DNA of 64,000 bases from Methylobacterium tardum (GCF_023546765.1 NZ_CP097484.1:6134001-6198000); one strand, 5' to 3'. Counted from the first letter of the stretch, positions 27,619-36,764 are shown. Notes: generated by a model not told the origin, from the sequence alone. Numbers and translations are program-made.

Positions 27619-29487
27619 TCAGCGGACAGTCCGCTCGTGCGTGTCAGCAAGCGGCAGGTCGATCGAGCAGCGTAGCTCGTCCTCACCCAGTTCGTAGCTC
27701 GTGTGCGCCTTGAGCGCGTAGGGCAGCGCCTTCTCGATCAGCTCGCGCCCGTAGCCGCGCTGGACCGCGCTCTGCCCCTCAGGCTTCCGGATCCCCTCCT
27801 CGAGCCACAGCAAGGAGAGCCGCTGCTCCCCGGCCTTGGCGGTATAGGTGTCCCAACTGACCCATAGCTCGCCCTGCGCGCTGGCCAGAGCCCCGTATTT
27901 ATGCGCGTTGGTGGCCAGTTCATGCAGGGCCAGAGCCAGTGTCTGCACGCTGGCCTTGCGCAGAACCACGCGTGGCCCCTCCAGCGCCACGCGGTTCTGC
28001 ATCGCAGACACCCCGAAGGCGTCGAGTTCCGTGCGGATCAGCCCCCTGAGCGTGATGGGCTCCTGGTCCGAGCGCGAGAGCAGCCCCTGCACGCGGGCCA
28101 GGGCTGAGAGCCGGTCGTTGAACTGCTCGCAAAACGTCTCCGTCGGGCCGGTCTGCGCCATGGTCTTCTGCGCGATGGCGCGCACCACCGTGATCAGGTT
28201 GCGGGTGCGGTGCTGCAGCTCACCGACCATCACGGCCTGACGCTCCTGCAACTCGCGCAGCTCGTGAATGTCCATGGCCGCGCCAAACCATTCCGTCACC
28301 TGGCCCTGCGCGTCGAAGATCGGCACCTGTCGCGCCAGAAACCAGCGGTACTGCCCGTCTCGGCCGTGCAGGCGGAGCTGCATGCTGATCGGCTGCCGGC
28401 TCTCGATCCCGCTTCGGAAGAGTTCACGGGCGGCCTTTCGGTCGTGGGCGTGAATCGGCTCAAGCCAACCGAAATCGTCCACCTCACCTGTCAGCTGGCC
28501 GGTGTAGTCGAGGAAGGACCGGTTCTCCGAGAAGTTCGTGCCGCTTGCGTCCGAGCGCCACAGGATGACGGGCACAAGGCTCGCCAGGGCCCGGAACCGC
28601 TCTTCGCTTTCCCGGAGACGCTCTTCGGCGCCGTGCCGGTCTGTGAGGTCGGCTGTGACCGCCAACAGCGTGCTCGGCTGATCTGGTCCATGGTGCAGCG
28701 GCTGTACGCGGCTGTTGGCCCACACGAACGTGCTGTCCGGGCGCATGTAGCGCTTGTCGAGGGAAGCGGGCTGATCGGTCCGGAGTGCCTCGGAGACGGC
28801 CTTCAGGCTCGGTGGGACATCGTCCGGGTACGTGACATCCATGACCGTCAGGCGCAGAACCTCGTCACGGGTGCGCCCCAGGATTCGGCAGAGTTCATTG
28901 TTGGCCCGCAGGAAGCGGCCATCCTGCGCGAGTTCCGACAACCCGACAGCTGCGTTGCCGAAGATCGCGGCGAGTTGCTCGTCACTCGCACGCAGAGCCG
29001 TCTCGGCGCGCGTGCGCCTGCCGATCTCGGTGCCCACCATGTGGACGTAAGCCACATGTCCCGCCTCCTCGCGCACGGGCGTGAGAATGGCGTCGAACGC
29101 GTCGGCTTGCGGATTGCCGTCGCCGCGCGTGTCGAGCGGCTGACCGTGGACTTGCACGACCTCGCCCGCGAACGCCCGCCGGTAGAGGGTTTCAACCGTA
29201 ACCCAACCGGCCGGAAAGGCTTTTGGCAGAGGCTGGCCGAGAGCTGCGGGATGGTGCGCACCGTAGAGCGCGGCGGCGGCATCGTTGTAGATCAGGATGT
29301 GATCGGGCCCGCAGACAAGACTGGCCACCAGCGGGTTGGCCAGCACCATCTCGACAGCGAGCTTGAGGCGCGGCGACCAGTGCTCGATCGATCCGAGCGG
29401 TGTTGCCGCCCAGTCATGAGCACGAATGCACTCGGCCATCTCTCCCTGGCCGGGTCTCCACACAGGCGAGCTGGTATTGCTACCCAT
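27619..29487 (-). CDS. PAS-domain HWE-family histidine kinase
   Basis: A 622-residue soluble sensor kinase. Several PAS-like domains cover about residues 10-410 (three are identifiable, with LRASDEQLAAIFGNAAVGL, LRESEERFRALASLVPVILW, and an N-terminal one near WSPRLKLAVEMVL). The kinase core is of the HWE type: phospho-acceptor region VGELQHRTRNLITVVRAI, and an N box HELATNAHKYGALAS with a catalytic domain near the end (RLSLLWLEEG). HWE kinases in alphaproteobacteria often feed PhyR-type response regulators; a PhyR lies at 62.9 kb, but pairing is not shown. Confidence 0.82.
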   Translation of the reverse strand: MGSNTSSPVWRPGQGEMAECIRAHDWAATPLGSIEHWSPRLKLAVEMVLANPLVASLVCGPDHILIYNDAAAALYGAHHPAALGQPLPKAFPAGWVTVETLYRRAFAGEVVQVHGQPLDTRGDGNPQADAFDAILTPVREEAGHVAYVHMVGTEIGRRTRAETALRASDEQLAAIFGNAAVGLSELAQDGRFLRANNELCRILGRTRDEVLRLTVMDVTYPDDVPPSLKAVSEALRTDQPASLDKRYMRPDSTFVWANSRVQPLHHGPDQPSTLLAVTADLTDRHGAEERLRESEERFRALASLVPVILWRSDASGTNFSENRSFLDYTGQLTGEVDDFGWLEPIHAHDRKAARELFRSGIESRQPISMQLRLHGRDGQYRWFLARQVPIFDAQGQVTEWFGAAMDIHELRELQERQAVMVGELQHRTRNLITVVRAIAQKTMAQTGPTETFCEQFNDRLSALARVQGLLSRSDQEPITLRGLIRTELDAFGVSAMQNRVALEGPRVVLRKASVQTLALALHELATNAHKYGALASAQGELWVSWDTYTAKAGEQRLSLLWLEEGIRKPEGQSAVQRGYGRELIEKALPYALKAHTSYELGEDELRCSIDLPLADTHERTVR

Positions 29488-29673
29488 CCTGCGTCTCAGA
29501 TCTTGGCGTCTGGACCGAGTTTATCCGAGATTTGAAGCGACGGATAGCAACGCAGGTGACGCCGCTTGGCTCAGAGTCTCGCGTGATAAGGGCTAGGCAG
29601 TAATCAGGTCTGCCCCGTCGGAGAACAGCCGACACCTTCAGTCCGCTGAGCGGCCGGAGGCAGCGGAGCGCAT

Positions 29674-29898
29674 TCAGCAGCGCACGCCAGTCTCAGCTTC
29701 CACGTAATGCCGCGCCTTGCTGAGGACTGAGCAGGGATCATACCCTCTGGTTCTCGGAAGAAGCAGCAGGTCGGTGATCAAGTCTACGATCTCGCAGGCG
29801 GGCACACCACCGGTCCAGCGCCGGTCAGCGCCTTCGACGTGGAGGTAAGCGTCGAGAGCGGCTTGCGCGAGTTCAACGCGTCTGATCGTCGTGGGCAT
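29674..29898 (-). CDS. Small hypothetical protein
   Basis: A 74-residue open frame starting MPTTIRRVELAQAALDAYL with composition like a soluble globular protein, including VPACEIVDLITDLLLL and two cysteines. No family recognised and no ribosome-binding site is evident. It lies 186 bases upstream of the HWE kinase gene, on the same strand. Confidence 0.4.
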   Translation of the reverse strand: MPTTIRRVELAQAALDAYLHVEGADRRWTGGVPACEIVDLITDLLLLPRTRGYDPCSVLSKARHYVEAETGVRC

Positions 29899-30203
29899 AG
29901 GCGTTCTCCCAGCCGCCCAGCCATGTCGACGATTGAGCTGGCGCGGACATGCGCGCGCTGCGCCTTGAGAAGAACGTTGCGGAACCGGAATGCGTCCCCT
30001 GGTGATCCCTGGGACGCTGACATCGCGGCGGTGCTGTCGCGGCCCACGAGCGCGATGCCAAAGCGCCTATCGGGCCGTGCGCTGCTGAGTTGGTGTCTTC
30101 GACGACGAACCTTGGAACGCGCACAACATACCTGGTCGCCGCGTGTCAGCCCGCGGGGCCGCGCGTCGATGCCAGTCCGGCCCTCCAACGCGCGGATACC
30201 GGG
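29899..30203. other. Intergenic region before tupA end
   Basis: 305 bases between the small gene and the end of tupA. Short frames on both strands have no recognisable motif. No terminator hairpin with a T-run was seen. Confidence 0.4.
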
Positions 30204-31049
30204 TCAGCGCGTCACAGGCGCGCCGGCGCTCGGGAAGAACAGCTGTTCGCCGCCGACCTTGTAGCCCGCGATCGCCTGCTGCCCCGCCGGTGAGACAAGC
30301 CAGTCGATGAAGGCCTGCCCCTCCTTCGCCTTCACGCCGGGGTGCTTGTCGGGGTTCACCAGCATCACGCCGTAGGGGTTGAACAGGCTCGGATCCCCCT
30401 GAACCAGGATGACCAAGTCGGCGCGGTTCTTGAACGCGAGCCAGGTCCCTCGGTCGGCGAGGATGTAGGCGCCGAGCGCTGAGGCCGCGTTGAGCGCGGG
30501 GCCCATGCCCTGGCCGACATCCCGGTACCAAGGACCGCGCACGGCCGCGAGATCGACGCCCGCCTCCTTCCAGCTGCGCAGCTCGGCGCTGTGGGTGCCC
30601 GAGCGGTCACCGCGCGACACGAACGCCGCCTTGCTGGCCGCGAGCTTGGCGAAGGCCTCGCGCACGCCCAGGCCGCGCACGCCGGCCGGATCGGAGGCCG
30701 GGCCGATCAGCACGAAGTCGTTGTACATCACGTCGTACCGCGTCTTCGCGAAGCCCTCGGCGAGGAACTTGTCCTCGGCCGGACGGTCGTGGACCAGCAC
30801 CACGTCGGCATCGCCGCGGCGCGCGGCGTCGAGCGCCTGGCCCGTGCCCAGAGCGACGACCTTCACGTCGATCCCGGACGTCTCCCGGAAGAGCGGGAGG
30901 ATGTGCTTGAACAGGCCGGACTGCTCGGTCGAGGTCGCCGAGGCGACGACGATCGAGGTCGGTTCGGCGTGAGCCGACGGCAGGAGGCCAGCCGCGCTCA
31001 GGAGCGCGGCCAATCCCAGGGTCAGGAGGCGACGACGGAAGGGGTCCAC
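30204..31049 (-). CDS. tupA: Tungstate ABC transporter substrate-binding protein
   Basis: A 281-residue periplasmic tungstate-binding protein. Signal peptide LTLGLAALLSAAGLLPSAHA, then the anion-binding loop ASATSTEQSG (the TupA family TTTS-x3-SG region), VVALGTGQALDAARRGDADV, YDVMYNDFVLIGP, and the terminal SLFNPYGVMLVNPDKHPG seen in TupA-type proteins. Start GTG 31049 is inferred from signal-peptide position and overlaps the tupC end by 28 bases. The TupA assignment (tungstate over molybdate) is by sequence resemblance, not by measurement. The order tupB-tupC-tupA differs from the usual tupA-B-C. Confidence 0.85.
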   Translation of the reverse strand: MDPFRRRLLTLGLAALLSAAGLLPSAHAEPTSIVVASATSTEQSGLFKHILPLFRETSGIDVKVVALGTGQALDAARRGDADVVLVHDRPAEDKFLAEGFAKTRYDVMYNDFVLIGPASDPAGVRGLGVREAFAKLAASKAAFVSRGDRSGTHSAELRSWKEAGVDLAAVRGPWYRDVGQGMGPALNAASALGAYILADRGTWLAFKNRADLVILVQGDPSLFNPYGVMLVNPDKHPGVKAKEGQAFIDWLVSPAGQQAIAGYKVGGEQLFFPSAGAPVTR

Positions 31050-31732
31050 GGCAATTCCCCAGCGAGGTAGGCCCGCGCCTCGGAGGTGCGGGGCGAGAAC
31101 AGGATCTGGCGGGATGGACCATGCTCGACGGCGCGGCCGGAGGCCAGCACGATCGCCGTGTCGGCGAGGCGCGCCACCTGCCCGAGATTGTGTGAGACGA
31201 GCACCACCGTGGTGCCCGCCCGCGCCATCGCGGACACCAGTCCCTCGGCGATCTCGGTCGAAGCCGGGTCGAGGTTCGCGGTCGGCTCGTCGAGGAGGAG
31301 CAGGTCCGGTTCGACCGCCCAGGCGCGGGCCAGCGCCAGCCGCTGCTGCTCGCCGCCGGAGAACCGCGTCGCGGCATCGCGTGCACGCTCGGCGAGGCGG
31401 ACGCGGGCGAGCGCCTCCTGCACCCGCACGGCGCGCGCAGGACGGGGGAGGCCTCCGAGAGCCAGCGCGACGTTCGCGGCCGCGCTTGCGCGGATCAGCG
31501 CGGGCCGCTGAAACACGAAGGCCCGCCGGTGCAGGCCGACCCGGACCGTTCCGCTGTCGGGTCGCAGGAGCCCGTCGATGACCCTGAGGGTGACGCTCTT
31601 GCCCGCTCCGTTTGGGCCGATGATGGCCGTGACGCTGCCCGAGGCGACCTCCAGGCAGAGATGGTCGAGCACCGTTCGCCCGTCGAGGGACAGAGCTACG
31701 TCTTCGAGGCGGATGGCAGGCGTCGCGCTCAT
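31022..31732 (-). CDS. tupC: Tungstate ABC transporter ATPase
   Basis: A 236-residue ABC ATPase with Walker A IGPNGAGKS, signature FSGGEQQRLALARA, Walker B LLLLDEPTANLDP and H-loop VLVSHNLGQ. ATG 31732 is preferred as the domain begins there; the frame is open further upstream but lies over the permease gene. It energises import by the TupB permease and TupA binding protein. Overlaps the tupB stop by 4 bases. Confidence 0.85.
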   Translation of the reverse strand: MSATPAIRLEDVALSLDGRTVLDHLCLEVASGSVTAIIGPNGAGKSVTLRVIDGLLRPDSGTVRVGLHRRAFVFQRPALIRASAAANVALALGGLPRPARAVRVQEALARVRLAERARDAATRFSGGEQQRLALARAWAVEPDLLLLDEPTANLDPASTEIAEGLVSAMARAGTTVVLVSHNLGQVARLADTAIVLASGRAVEHGPSRQILFSPRTSEARAYLAGELPWTPSVVAS

Positions 31733-32424
31733 CCATACACCCGTGCGGCGTGCCGGCGGAGCAGGGCCACGGCGACGTTCACCACCAGAACGAGGCCGAT
31801 CAGCACGAGGCCGAGCGCCAGGGCGAGGCTGAGATCGCCCTTCTGGGTCTCCAGCGAGATCGCCGTCGTCATCGTGCGGGTATACCCGTCGATGTTCCCG
31901 CCGACGACGAGGACCGCCCCGATCTCCGAGATTGCCCGGCCGAACGCGGCGAGCGCCGCGGTCACGAGGGAGAAGCGCACGTCGTAGATCATCGCCCCGG
32001 CCTGACGCGGGGCGGAGAGCCCGAGGGAGCGCAGCTGCTCCCCGAGATGCACCCGGGCGTCGGCGACGACCTGCTGCGTCAGGGCGGCGACGAGCGGGGT
32101 CGCGAGCGTCGCCTGTGCGGCGATCATCGCGCCGGGGGTGAACAGCAGGCCGAGCGGTCCGAGCGGACCGGAGCGGGAGAGGACGAGGTAGAGCGCGAGG
32201 CCGACGAGCACCGGCGGCAGCCCCATGAACGCGTTCAGCAGGCCGACCACAGCGCCGCGCCCGGGAAAGCGGGCGACAGCCACGCACGCACCCAGGGGTA
32301 TGCCGAGCACGAGACCGATGCCGACGGCGGTGAGGCTGACACGCAGCGACAGCCACGCGATCGCCAGCACGTCGCGATCCAGACTGCACAGGCGGGACAG
32401 GATTTCCTGAAGCGTCTGCATCAT
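31729..32424 (-). CDS. tupB: Tungstate ABC transporter permease
   Basis: A 231-residue inner-membrane permease of the ABC-2/BPD type with around five hydrophobic helices (WLSLRVSLTAVGIGLVLGIPLG, GLPPVLVGLALYLVLS, GMIAA region, AFGRAISEIGAVLVVGGNI, LALALGLVLIGLVLVVNVAVAL). The GRAISEIG segment is the EAA-type contact for the ATPase. Start ATG 32424. First gene of the tupB-C-A operon; its upstream gap (388 bases) is divergent with the MoeA-like gene. Confidence 0.85.
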   Translation of the reverse strand: MMQTLQEILSRLCSLDRDVLAIAWLSLRVSLTAVGIGLVLGIPLGACVAVARFPGRGAVVGLLNAFMGLPPVLVGLALYLVLSRSGPLGPLGLLFTPGAMIAAQATLATPLVAALTQQVVADARVHLGEQLRSLGLSAPRQAGAMIYDVRFSLVTAALAAFGRAISEIGAVLVVGGNIDGYTRTMTTAISLETQKGDLSLALALGLVLIGLVLVVNVAVALLRRHAARVYG

Positions 32425-32811
32425 GCGCCCGGGCCCGTCCTCAGGAAGGGGACGGGGCGGATGGCGCGATCAGCCGATGAGTCCGACCTTGAGACGCAGG
32501 TTCGGCGGAATGGACCTGTCATGCCTACCAGGGAAGCGCGTGCGGATAGTCAGTGAGCATATCGCCCGAGGCGACCGTTGTCGTGGCGTCGGGACGTTCG
32601 GCGAGGCCATCGCTGTCCGTCAGGGATGCGAGCAGTAACCCTTCGCGGGGGAACATGCTCGCCACGGGAGCATCGTCGGTGCCGCATTCCAGGCAGAGCC
32701 GCACGTGTTCTCGCCGACGCTGCTTCTTTCGGTACTCGAACGCGGCGCACGCCGGGTCGACCGCTGCGCCGCCCCTTGATCCTCGAACCCGGATGGCGCA
32801 TCGCCGCCACG
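32425..32811. other. Divergent intergenic region between tupB and the MoeA-like gene
   Basis: 387 bases with no gene of its own. It must hold the promoters of the tup operon and of the MoeA-like gene. A half-site gcatatcgcc (32558-32567) resembles part of the ModE-like palindromes found at 41989 and 43984, but no full 24-bp match was seen. Confidence 0.4.
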
Positions 32812-33903
32812 ATGATCCGAAATGCGTCCTCGGCGCTGATCCCGCTTCGGGAGGCGGCGAACCTGCTCAGCGGCGAAGCTGCTCCCGTCGCCCCCGTGAC
32901 GGTTGCGCTCGCAGCGGCGCTCGGACGCATATCCGCAGGAGCGGTCGTCGCGGGCTCCGACGTGCCCGTGGGCCTGACGGCGATGCGAGATGGCTTCGCG
33001 GTCGATGCCGCTTCGGTGGGCGGTGCGTCGGCCTACGCGCCGATCTTCCTGGGGCGGCCGCCGCCATGGGTCGAGGCCGGACAGCCGCTGCCGTCCGGCA
33101 CCGATGCCGTCTTGCCCCCGGAGGGATTTGTAGACGGCATGGTCGTCGCGGACATCGCCCCGCGGGAAGGTGTGTGTGGAGCGGGCGATGACGTCGCTGG
33201 CAGCGACAGGCTGATCGAGGCGGGCACACGGATCGAGCCGCTTCACCTGCTCGTCTTGGAGGCAACCGGCCTCAAGGCGTTGGACGTCCGTCAGCCACTC
33301 TTGCGCGTCGTCACCGCGGGGGCGTCCAGCCTCGATACCGTGTCGCCCCTGCTGAGGCGTCTGATCGCGCGGGCAGGTGGGACAACCGAGGCCGTTCGCG
33401 CCCAGGGAGTCCGGGACATCGTCGAGGCCATCCGCGGCGGCACGGCAGACGCGGTGCTGGTGGTTGGGGGGAGCGGTTTCGGTCGCTCGGACCAGAGCGC
33501 TGCGGCCCTTGCCATCGCCGGGGAAGTCCGCGCGCACGGCATCGCAATGCGGCCCGGGGAAACCACCGCCGTCGGCTCCGCAGCCGGCAGGCCGGTTCTT
33601 CTGGTGCCCGGGCGTCCCGAGGCGGCACTCGCCGCGTTCCTGGCCCTCGGCCGTCCTCTCATCGCGCGGCTCGCCGGCGCGCAGGACCGCTTGCCGCGGC
33701 GGCACGTCCTCGTACGGAAGATTGTCTCGTCGATCGGTCTGTCCGAAATCGTCTTCGTCCGAAGCGGGCCGGATGGCGTCGAGCCACTTGGCGGAGCCGG
33801 CCTTCCGCTTCGTCGGTTGGTGCAGGCGGACGGCATCATCGTGGTCGAGCCGGAAAGCGAAGGCTTCCGGGCCGGCGAGGAGGCAGAGGTTTGGGCCCTG
33901 TGA
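32812..33903 (+). CDS. MoeA-like molybdopterin biosynthesis domain protein
   Basis: A 363-residue divergent MoeA homologue. It keeps the N-terminal MoeA layout (LIPLREAANLL, LGRISAGAVVAGSDVP, MRDGFAVDA in place of the usual DGYA) and an MPT-binding-like middle (VVTAGASSLDTVSPLLRRL, VVGGSGFGRSDQSAA) followed by PGRPEAALAAFLAL. MoeA inserts Mo (or W) into molybdopterin-AMP; here several conserved positions have changed, so activity is not assured. ATG 32812 is where similarity starts. A decayed copy of its 5' end lies at 11757-11880. Downstream GTG overlaps its stop. Confidence 0.7.
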   Translation: MIRNASSALIPLREAANLLSGEAAPVAPVTVALAAALGRISAGAVVAGSDVPVGLTAMRDGFAVDAASVGGASAYAPIFLGRPPPWVEAGQPLPSGTDAVLPPEGFVDGMVVADIAPREGVCGAGDDVAGSDRLIEAGTRIEPLHLLVLEATGLKALDVRQPLLRVVTAGASSLDTVSPLLRRLIARAGGTTEAVRAQGVRDIVEAIRGGTADAVLVVGGSGFGRSDQSAAALAIAGEVRAHGIAMRPGETTAVGSAAGRPVLLVPGRPEAALAAFLALGRPLIARLAGAQDRLPRRHVLVRKIVSSIGLSEIVFVRSGPDGVEPLGGAGLPLRRLVQADGIIVVEPESEGFRAGEEAEVWAL

Positions 33904-35888
33904 ACGCCGATGCAGACCGTAACGAGGCGGCGGATTTCGCCGAGCGTCTCGCCGCGGCCTCAAGCCAGGAGCAGTTTCTCAGGGTGATGAGCCGGGACGA
34001 TGCGCTCGCAACGTTCCGGGCGGCGGTCCCGCACACGCGCCTGCCTTCCGAGACGGTGCCCTTGGAAGACGCGCTCGGGCGCGTGCTCGCCCGCGACGTG
34101 GCCTCCCCGATGGACGTTCCGCCCTTCGACCGTTCCCTGGTCGACGGGTTCGCCCTGCGCGCGGCCGACACCGAAGGAGCCGGGCCGGCGAGCCCACGGC
34201 GTCTCACGCTGAACCGCGAGATCCTCGCCTGCGGCGTCGCGCCGACAACCGTAGTCCGGCCGGGAACGGCGACGCCGATCTCAACCGGCGGCATGATCCC
34301 TCGTGGTGCCGACGCGGTGGTGATGGTCGAGCACTCGGAATTCGACGCCCGGAGCCTTGCCGTCGATGTCTTGACCGCGGTTCGGCCCGCGCAGTTCGTG
34401 GGATATGCCGGGGCCGACATGGCCCGCGGCGAGACGGTGCTGCGAAAGGGGACGCGGATCACTGCCCGCGAAATCGGTATGCTGGCGGCGTGCGGCCTGG
34501 CGGCCGTCGACGTCACCAGACGCCCGCGCGTCGCGGTCCTGTCCACGGGAGACGAGCTGGTCGCACCGGGCGAGCCCCTTCCCGAAGGCGCGATCTACGA
34601 CTCGAACGGCGCGATCATCGCGGCCGCGGTGACCGAGAACGGCGGGGAGCCGGTTCGGCTCGGGATCGTGCGCGACGATGCTGCCGTCCTCGAGGCCGCC
34701 CTTCGGTCCGCCCTCCAGGACAGCGACCTCGTCGTGCTCTCGGGAGGCACGTCCAAAGGCGCCGGCGACGTCTCGCACCGTGTGCTGTCCCGCCTCGGCG
34801 AGCCGGGAATCCTGTTCCACGGCGTGGCCCTGAAGCCCGGGAAGCCGCTCTGCGTGGCGGTGGCTCAGGGAAGGCCCATCATCGTCCTGCCGGGATTCCC
34901 CACCTCCGCGATGTTCACCTTCCACGACTTCGTCGTTCCGTTCGTGCGGGCGCTTGCCGGGCTGCCGCCGCGGGAGGACGAGACGATCGAGGCGCGCGTG
35001 TCCCAGCGGGTACCCTCCGAGCTTGGTCGCACCGAGTTCGTGATGACCTCGCTCGCCCTCGGTCCCGAGGGGACGATGGCCCTGCCGCTGCCGAAGGGCT
35101 CGGGTTCGGTCACCGCCTTCTCGCAGGCGGACGGGTTCTTCGCGGTTCCAGCCGCGCGCGCAGGCATCGAAGCCGGAGAGGGCGTCGCCGTGGTCCGCCT
35201 GGGCGCCGGCGTTCGGGCGCCCGACCTGACGATCGTCGGCAGCCATTGCATCGGTCTGGACCGGGTGGTCGGCCTGCTCGCCGAGCGCGGCTACCGCGCC
35301 CGCACCATCTGGGTCGGGTCGGCCGGCGGCCTTGCCGCCTTGCGACGCGGCGAATGCGATGTCGCCGCCATGCACCTCTTCGATCCCGAGACGGGCCGAT
35401 ACAATGCCCCGTTCCTCGCCGAGGGGATGTCCCTCGTGCCCGGCTGGCGCCGCCTCCAGGGCGTCGTGTTTCGCCGCGGCGACGTCAGGTTCGAAGGTCG
35501 GGACGCCGCGGACGCGGTCGCCTCCGCGCTCGCCGACCCCGACGCCGTGATGGTCAACCGCAACGCCGGATCGGGCACGCGCCTGCTCGTCGACCGGCTG
35601 CTGAACGGTGCCCGGCCGGCGGGGTTCTGGAACCAGCCGCGCTCGCATAACGCCGTCGCCGCGGCGGTCGCGCAGGGCAGGGCGGACTGGGGCGTGGCCA
35701 TAGCAAGCGTCGCGGATGCCTACGGGCTGGGCTTCCGTCCACTGACGGAAGAGGCTTACGACCTGGCATATCGCGAGGACGCCCAGGGGATGCCGGCGCT
35801 CGCGGCCTTCCTGAGTCTGCTCGGCGAGCCCGGGACGGCCGCCGCGCTGCGCGATCTGGGCTTCTCGCCCGCCGCAGAAGCCGCGTGA
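33900..35888 (+). CDS. MoeA fused to a periplasmic-binding-like (PBP) domain
   Basis: A 662-residue fusion starting at GTG 33900 (GTGA overlap). The first 400 or so residues are MoeA: PPFDRSLVDGFALRA, PISTGGMIPRGADAVVMVEHS, LSTGDELVAPG, VVLSGGTSKGAGD, ALKPGKPLCVAV, LPGFPTSAMFTFHDFV. The remainder is a type-2 PBP/LysR-substrate-like domain: IVGSHCIGLDRVVGLLAERG, GECDVAAMHLFDPETGRYNAP, MVNRNAGSGTRLLVDRLL, HNAVAAAVAQGRADWGVAI. The C-terminal domain resembles molybdate/tungstate-binding proteins, so it may select or deliver the metal. Such fusions are known in other bacteria; their metal preference is uncertain. Next to tupABC, tungsten is the plausible metal. Confidence 0.85.
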   Translation: MNADADRNEAADFAERLAAASSQEQFLRVMSRDDALATFRAAVPHTRLPSETVPLEDALGRVLARDVASPMDVPPFDRSLVDGFALRAADTEGAGPASPRRLTLNREILACGVAPTTVVRPGTATPISTGGMIPRGADAVVMVEHSEFDARSLAVDVLTAVRPAQFVGYAGADMARGETVLRKGTRITAREIGMLAACGLAAVDVTRRPRVAVLSTGDELVAPGEPLPEGAIYDSNGAIIAAAVTENGGEPVRLGIVRDDAAVLEAALRSALQDSDLVVLSGGTSKGAGDVSHRVLSRLGEPGILFHGVALKPGKPLCVAVAQGRPIIVLPGFPTSAMFTFHDFVVPFVRALAGLPPREDETIEARVSQRVPSELGRTEFVMTSLALGPEGTMALPLPKGSGSVTAFSQADGFFAVPAARAGIEAGEGVAVVRLGAGVRAPDLTIVGSHCIGLDRVVGLLAERGYRARTIWVGSAGGLAALRRGECDVAAMHLFDPETGRYNAPFLAEGMSLVPGWRRLQGVVFRRGDVRFEGRDAADAVASALADPDAVMVNRNAGSGTRLLVDRLLNGARPAGFWNQPRSHNAVAAAVAQGRADWGVAIASVADAYGLGFRPLTEEAYDLAYREDAQGMPALAAFLSLLGEPGTAAALRDLGFSPAAEAA

Positions 35889-35991
35889 CGCTTGCAGGGC
35901 TTGCCGGCCTGCGCGGGTGGCGTGCCCCCGACCCGCGATGAGGTGGACCCACCTCGGTGGAACGAAACGGACGATCCTGTCGCTCGCCGGG

Positions 35992-36416
35992 ATGATCGGC
36001 GAGGCCGTTTCGCGTAGGGACGCCTGCGAGGCGCAGGGGCCTCCAGCGAAGCGGCGGTGGGCATTGGGCGAGGACACGAGCATCAGTTTGCGGATCGAGC
36101 TCGGCTCGGACACCTTGCTGGGACCGGGCAAGGCCGCCCTTCTGAGCGGCATCCGCGACACGGGCTCCATCGCCGCCGCAGGGCGCCGGATGGGCATGAG
36201 CTACAAGCGAGCCTGGTACCTCATCGATACGTTGAACAAGGCTTTCCAGGAGCCGCTCGTCTTCGCGAGCAAGGGGGACGCCGCGGCGGCGGGGCGGTCC
36301 TGACGAGCACGGGCGACACCATCCTCGACAGTTACCTGCGCATGGAGCGGCTCGCTTCAGCTGCCGTGGCGGGCGAACTCGACCTTCTCGCTTCGCTCAT
36401 GAAACCCGACTCCTAG
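35992..36416 (+). pseudogene. ModE-type winged-helix regulator (DNA-binding domain only), with a frameshift in a G-run
   Basis: Encodes the ModE N-terminal winged-helix: ELGSDTLLGPGKAALLSGIR, TGSIAAAGRRMGMSYKRAWYL, IDTLNKAFQEPLV. After GDAAA the frame closes at 36303. One missing G in the run 36273-36277 restores RRGGGAVLTSTGDTILDSYLRMERL to the end at 36416. No molybdate-binding TOBE (MopI) domain is seen, so it is a short form and may sense Mo/W indirectly. The start is uncertain: ATG 35992 is given; TTG 36088 directly before RIELG is possible. It follows the two MoeA homologues and may regulate the two 24-bp palindromes. Confidence 0.75.
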
Positions 36417-36764
36417 GATCGAGGATGGCGCGCGGAGGCGCGCCTCCGTCGGGCGCAGTCTCTCGAGGTTAGGCGTCGGCCCGTCATACGGTGTCCGGTT
36501 GAATGCTTCGGTCTGTGCAGCCCGCTGCGTCATCGCGAGCGCAGCGAAGCGACCCAGGGCTGCGCGACATCTGTCAGCGCGGCGCCGACTGGACTGCTTC
36601 GCTGCGCTCGCAAAGACGGCACCGACCGATCAACCGGAAACGGTATCAGCCCGCGGCTCGGGGCCGGCAGCCCTGCTGCTCCCGGCGCAGCCCGCCGAAG
36701 CCTCCTGTGATCCGCCGTCCAAGTCCGGCGGCATGCCTGGGCGCGCCGCCGGAGGTCTCGCCGC
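36417..36764. other. Intergenic region with a palindromic repeat
   Basis: 348 bases between the ModE-like gene and fdh1A, which converge. It holds the palindromic repeat at 36528-36618 and no gene. Confidence 0.6.
36528..36618. repeat. Palindromic intergenic repeat
   Basis: Left arm cgtcatcgcgagcgcagcga (36528-36547) continuing to agg near 36558, and right arm ctggactgcttcgctgcgct ending cgcaaagacg near 36618, are near-complementary. This is the well-known widespread cgtcattgcgag type of intergenic palindrome. A degraded copy of the same type sits at 49763-49786. Confidence 0.7.

Noticed and set aside
28210..29535. 441-codon plus-strand frame
   Set aside because: Opposite the HWE kinase, whose domains are well preserved; a compositional shadow.
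29784..30188. 134-codon minus-strand frame overlapping the 74-residue gene
   Set aside because: Arg/Ser-rich with no domain and in conflict with a better-composed frame at 29674-29898.
31733..32389. N-terminal extension of tupC by about 219 codons
   Set aside because: The extension overlaps the permease gene in another frame and is Arg/Ala-rich with no family content.
32440..32570. Possible ModE-like site before tupB
   Set aside because: Only a half-site gcatatcg is seen; the left arm does not fit the 24-bp layout.
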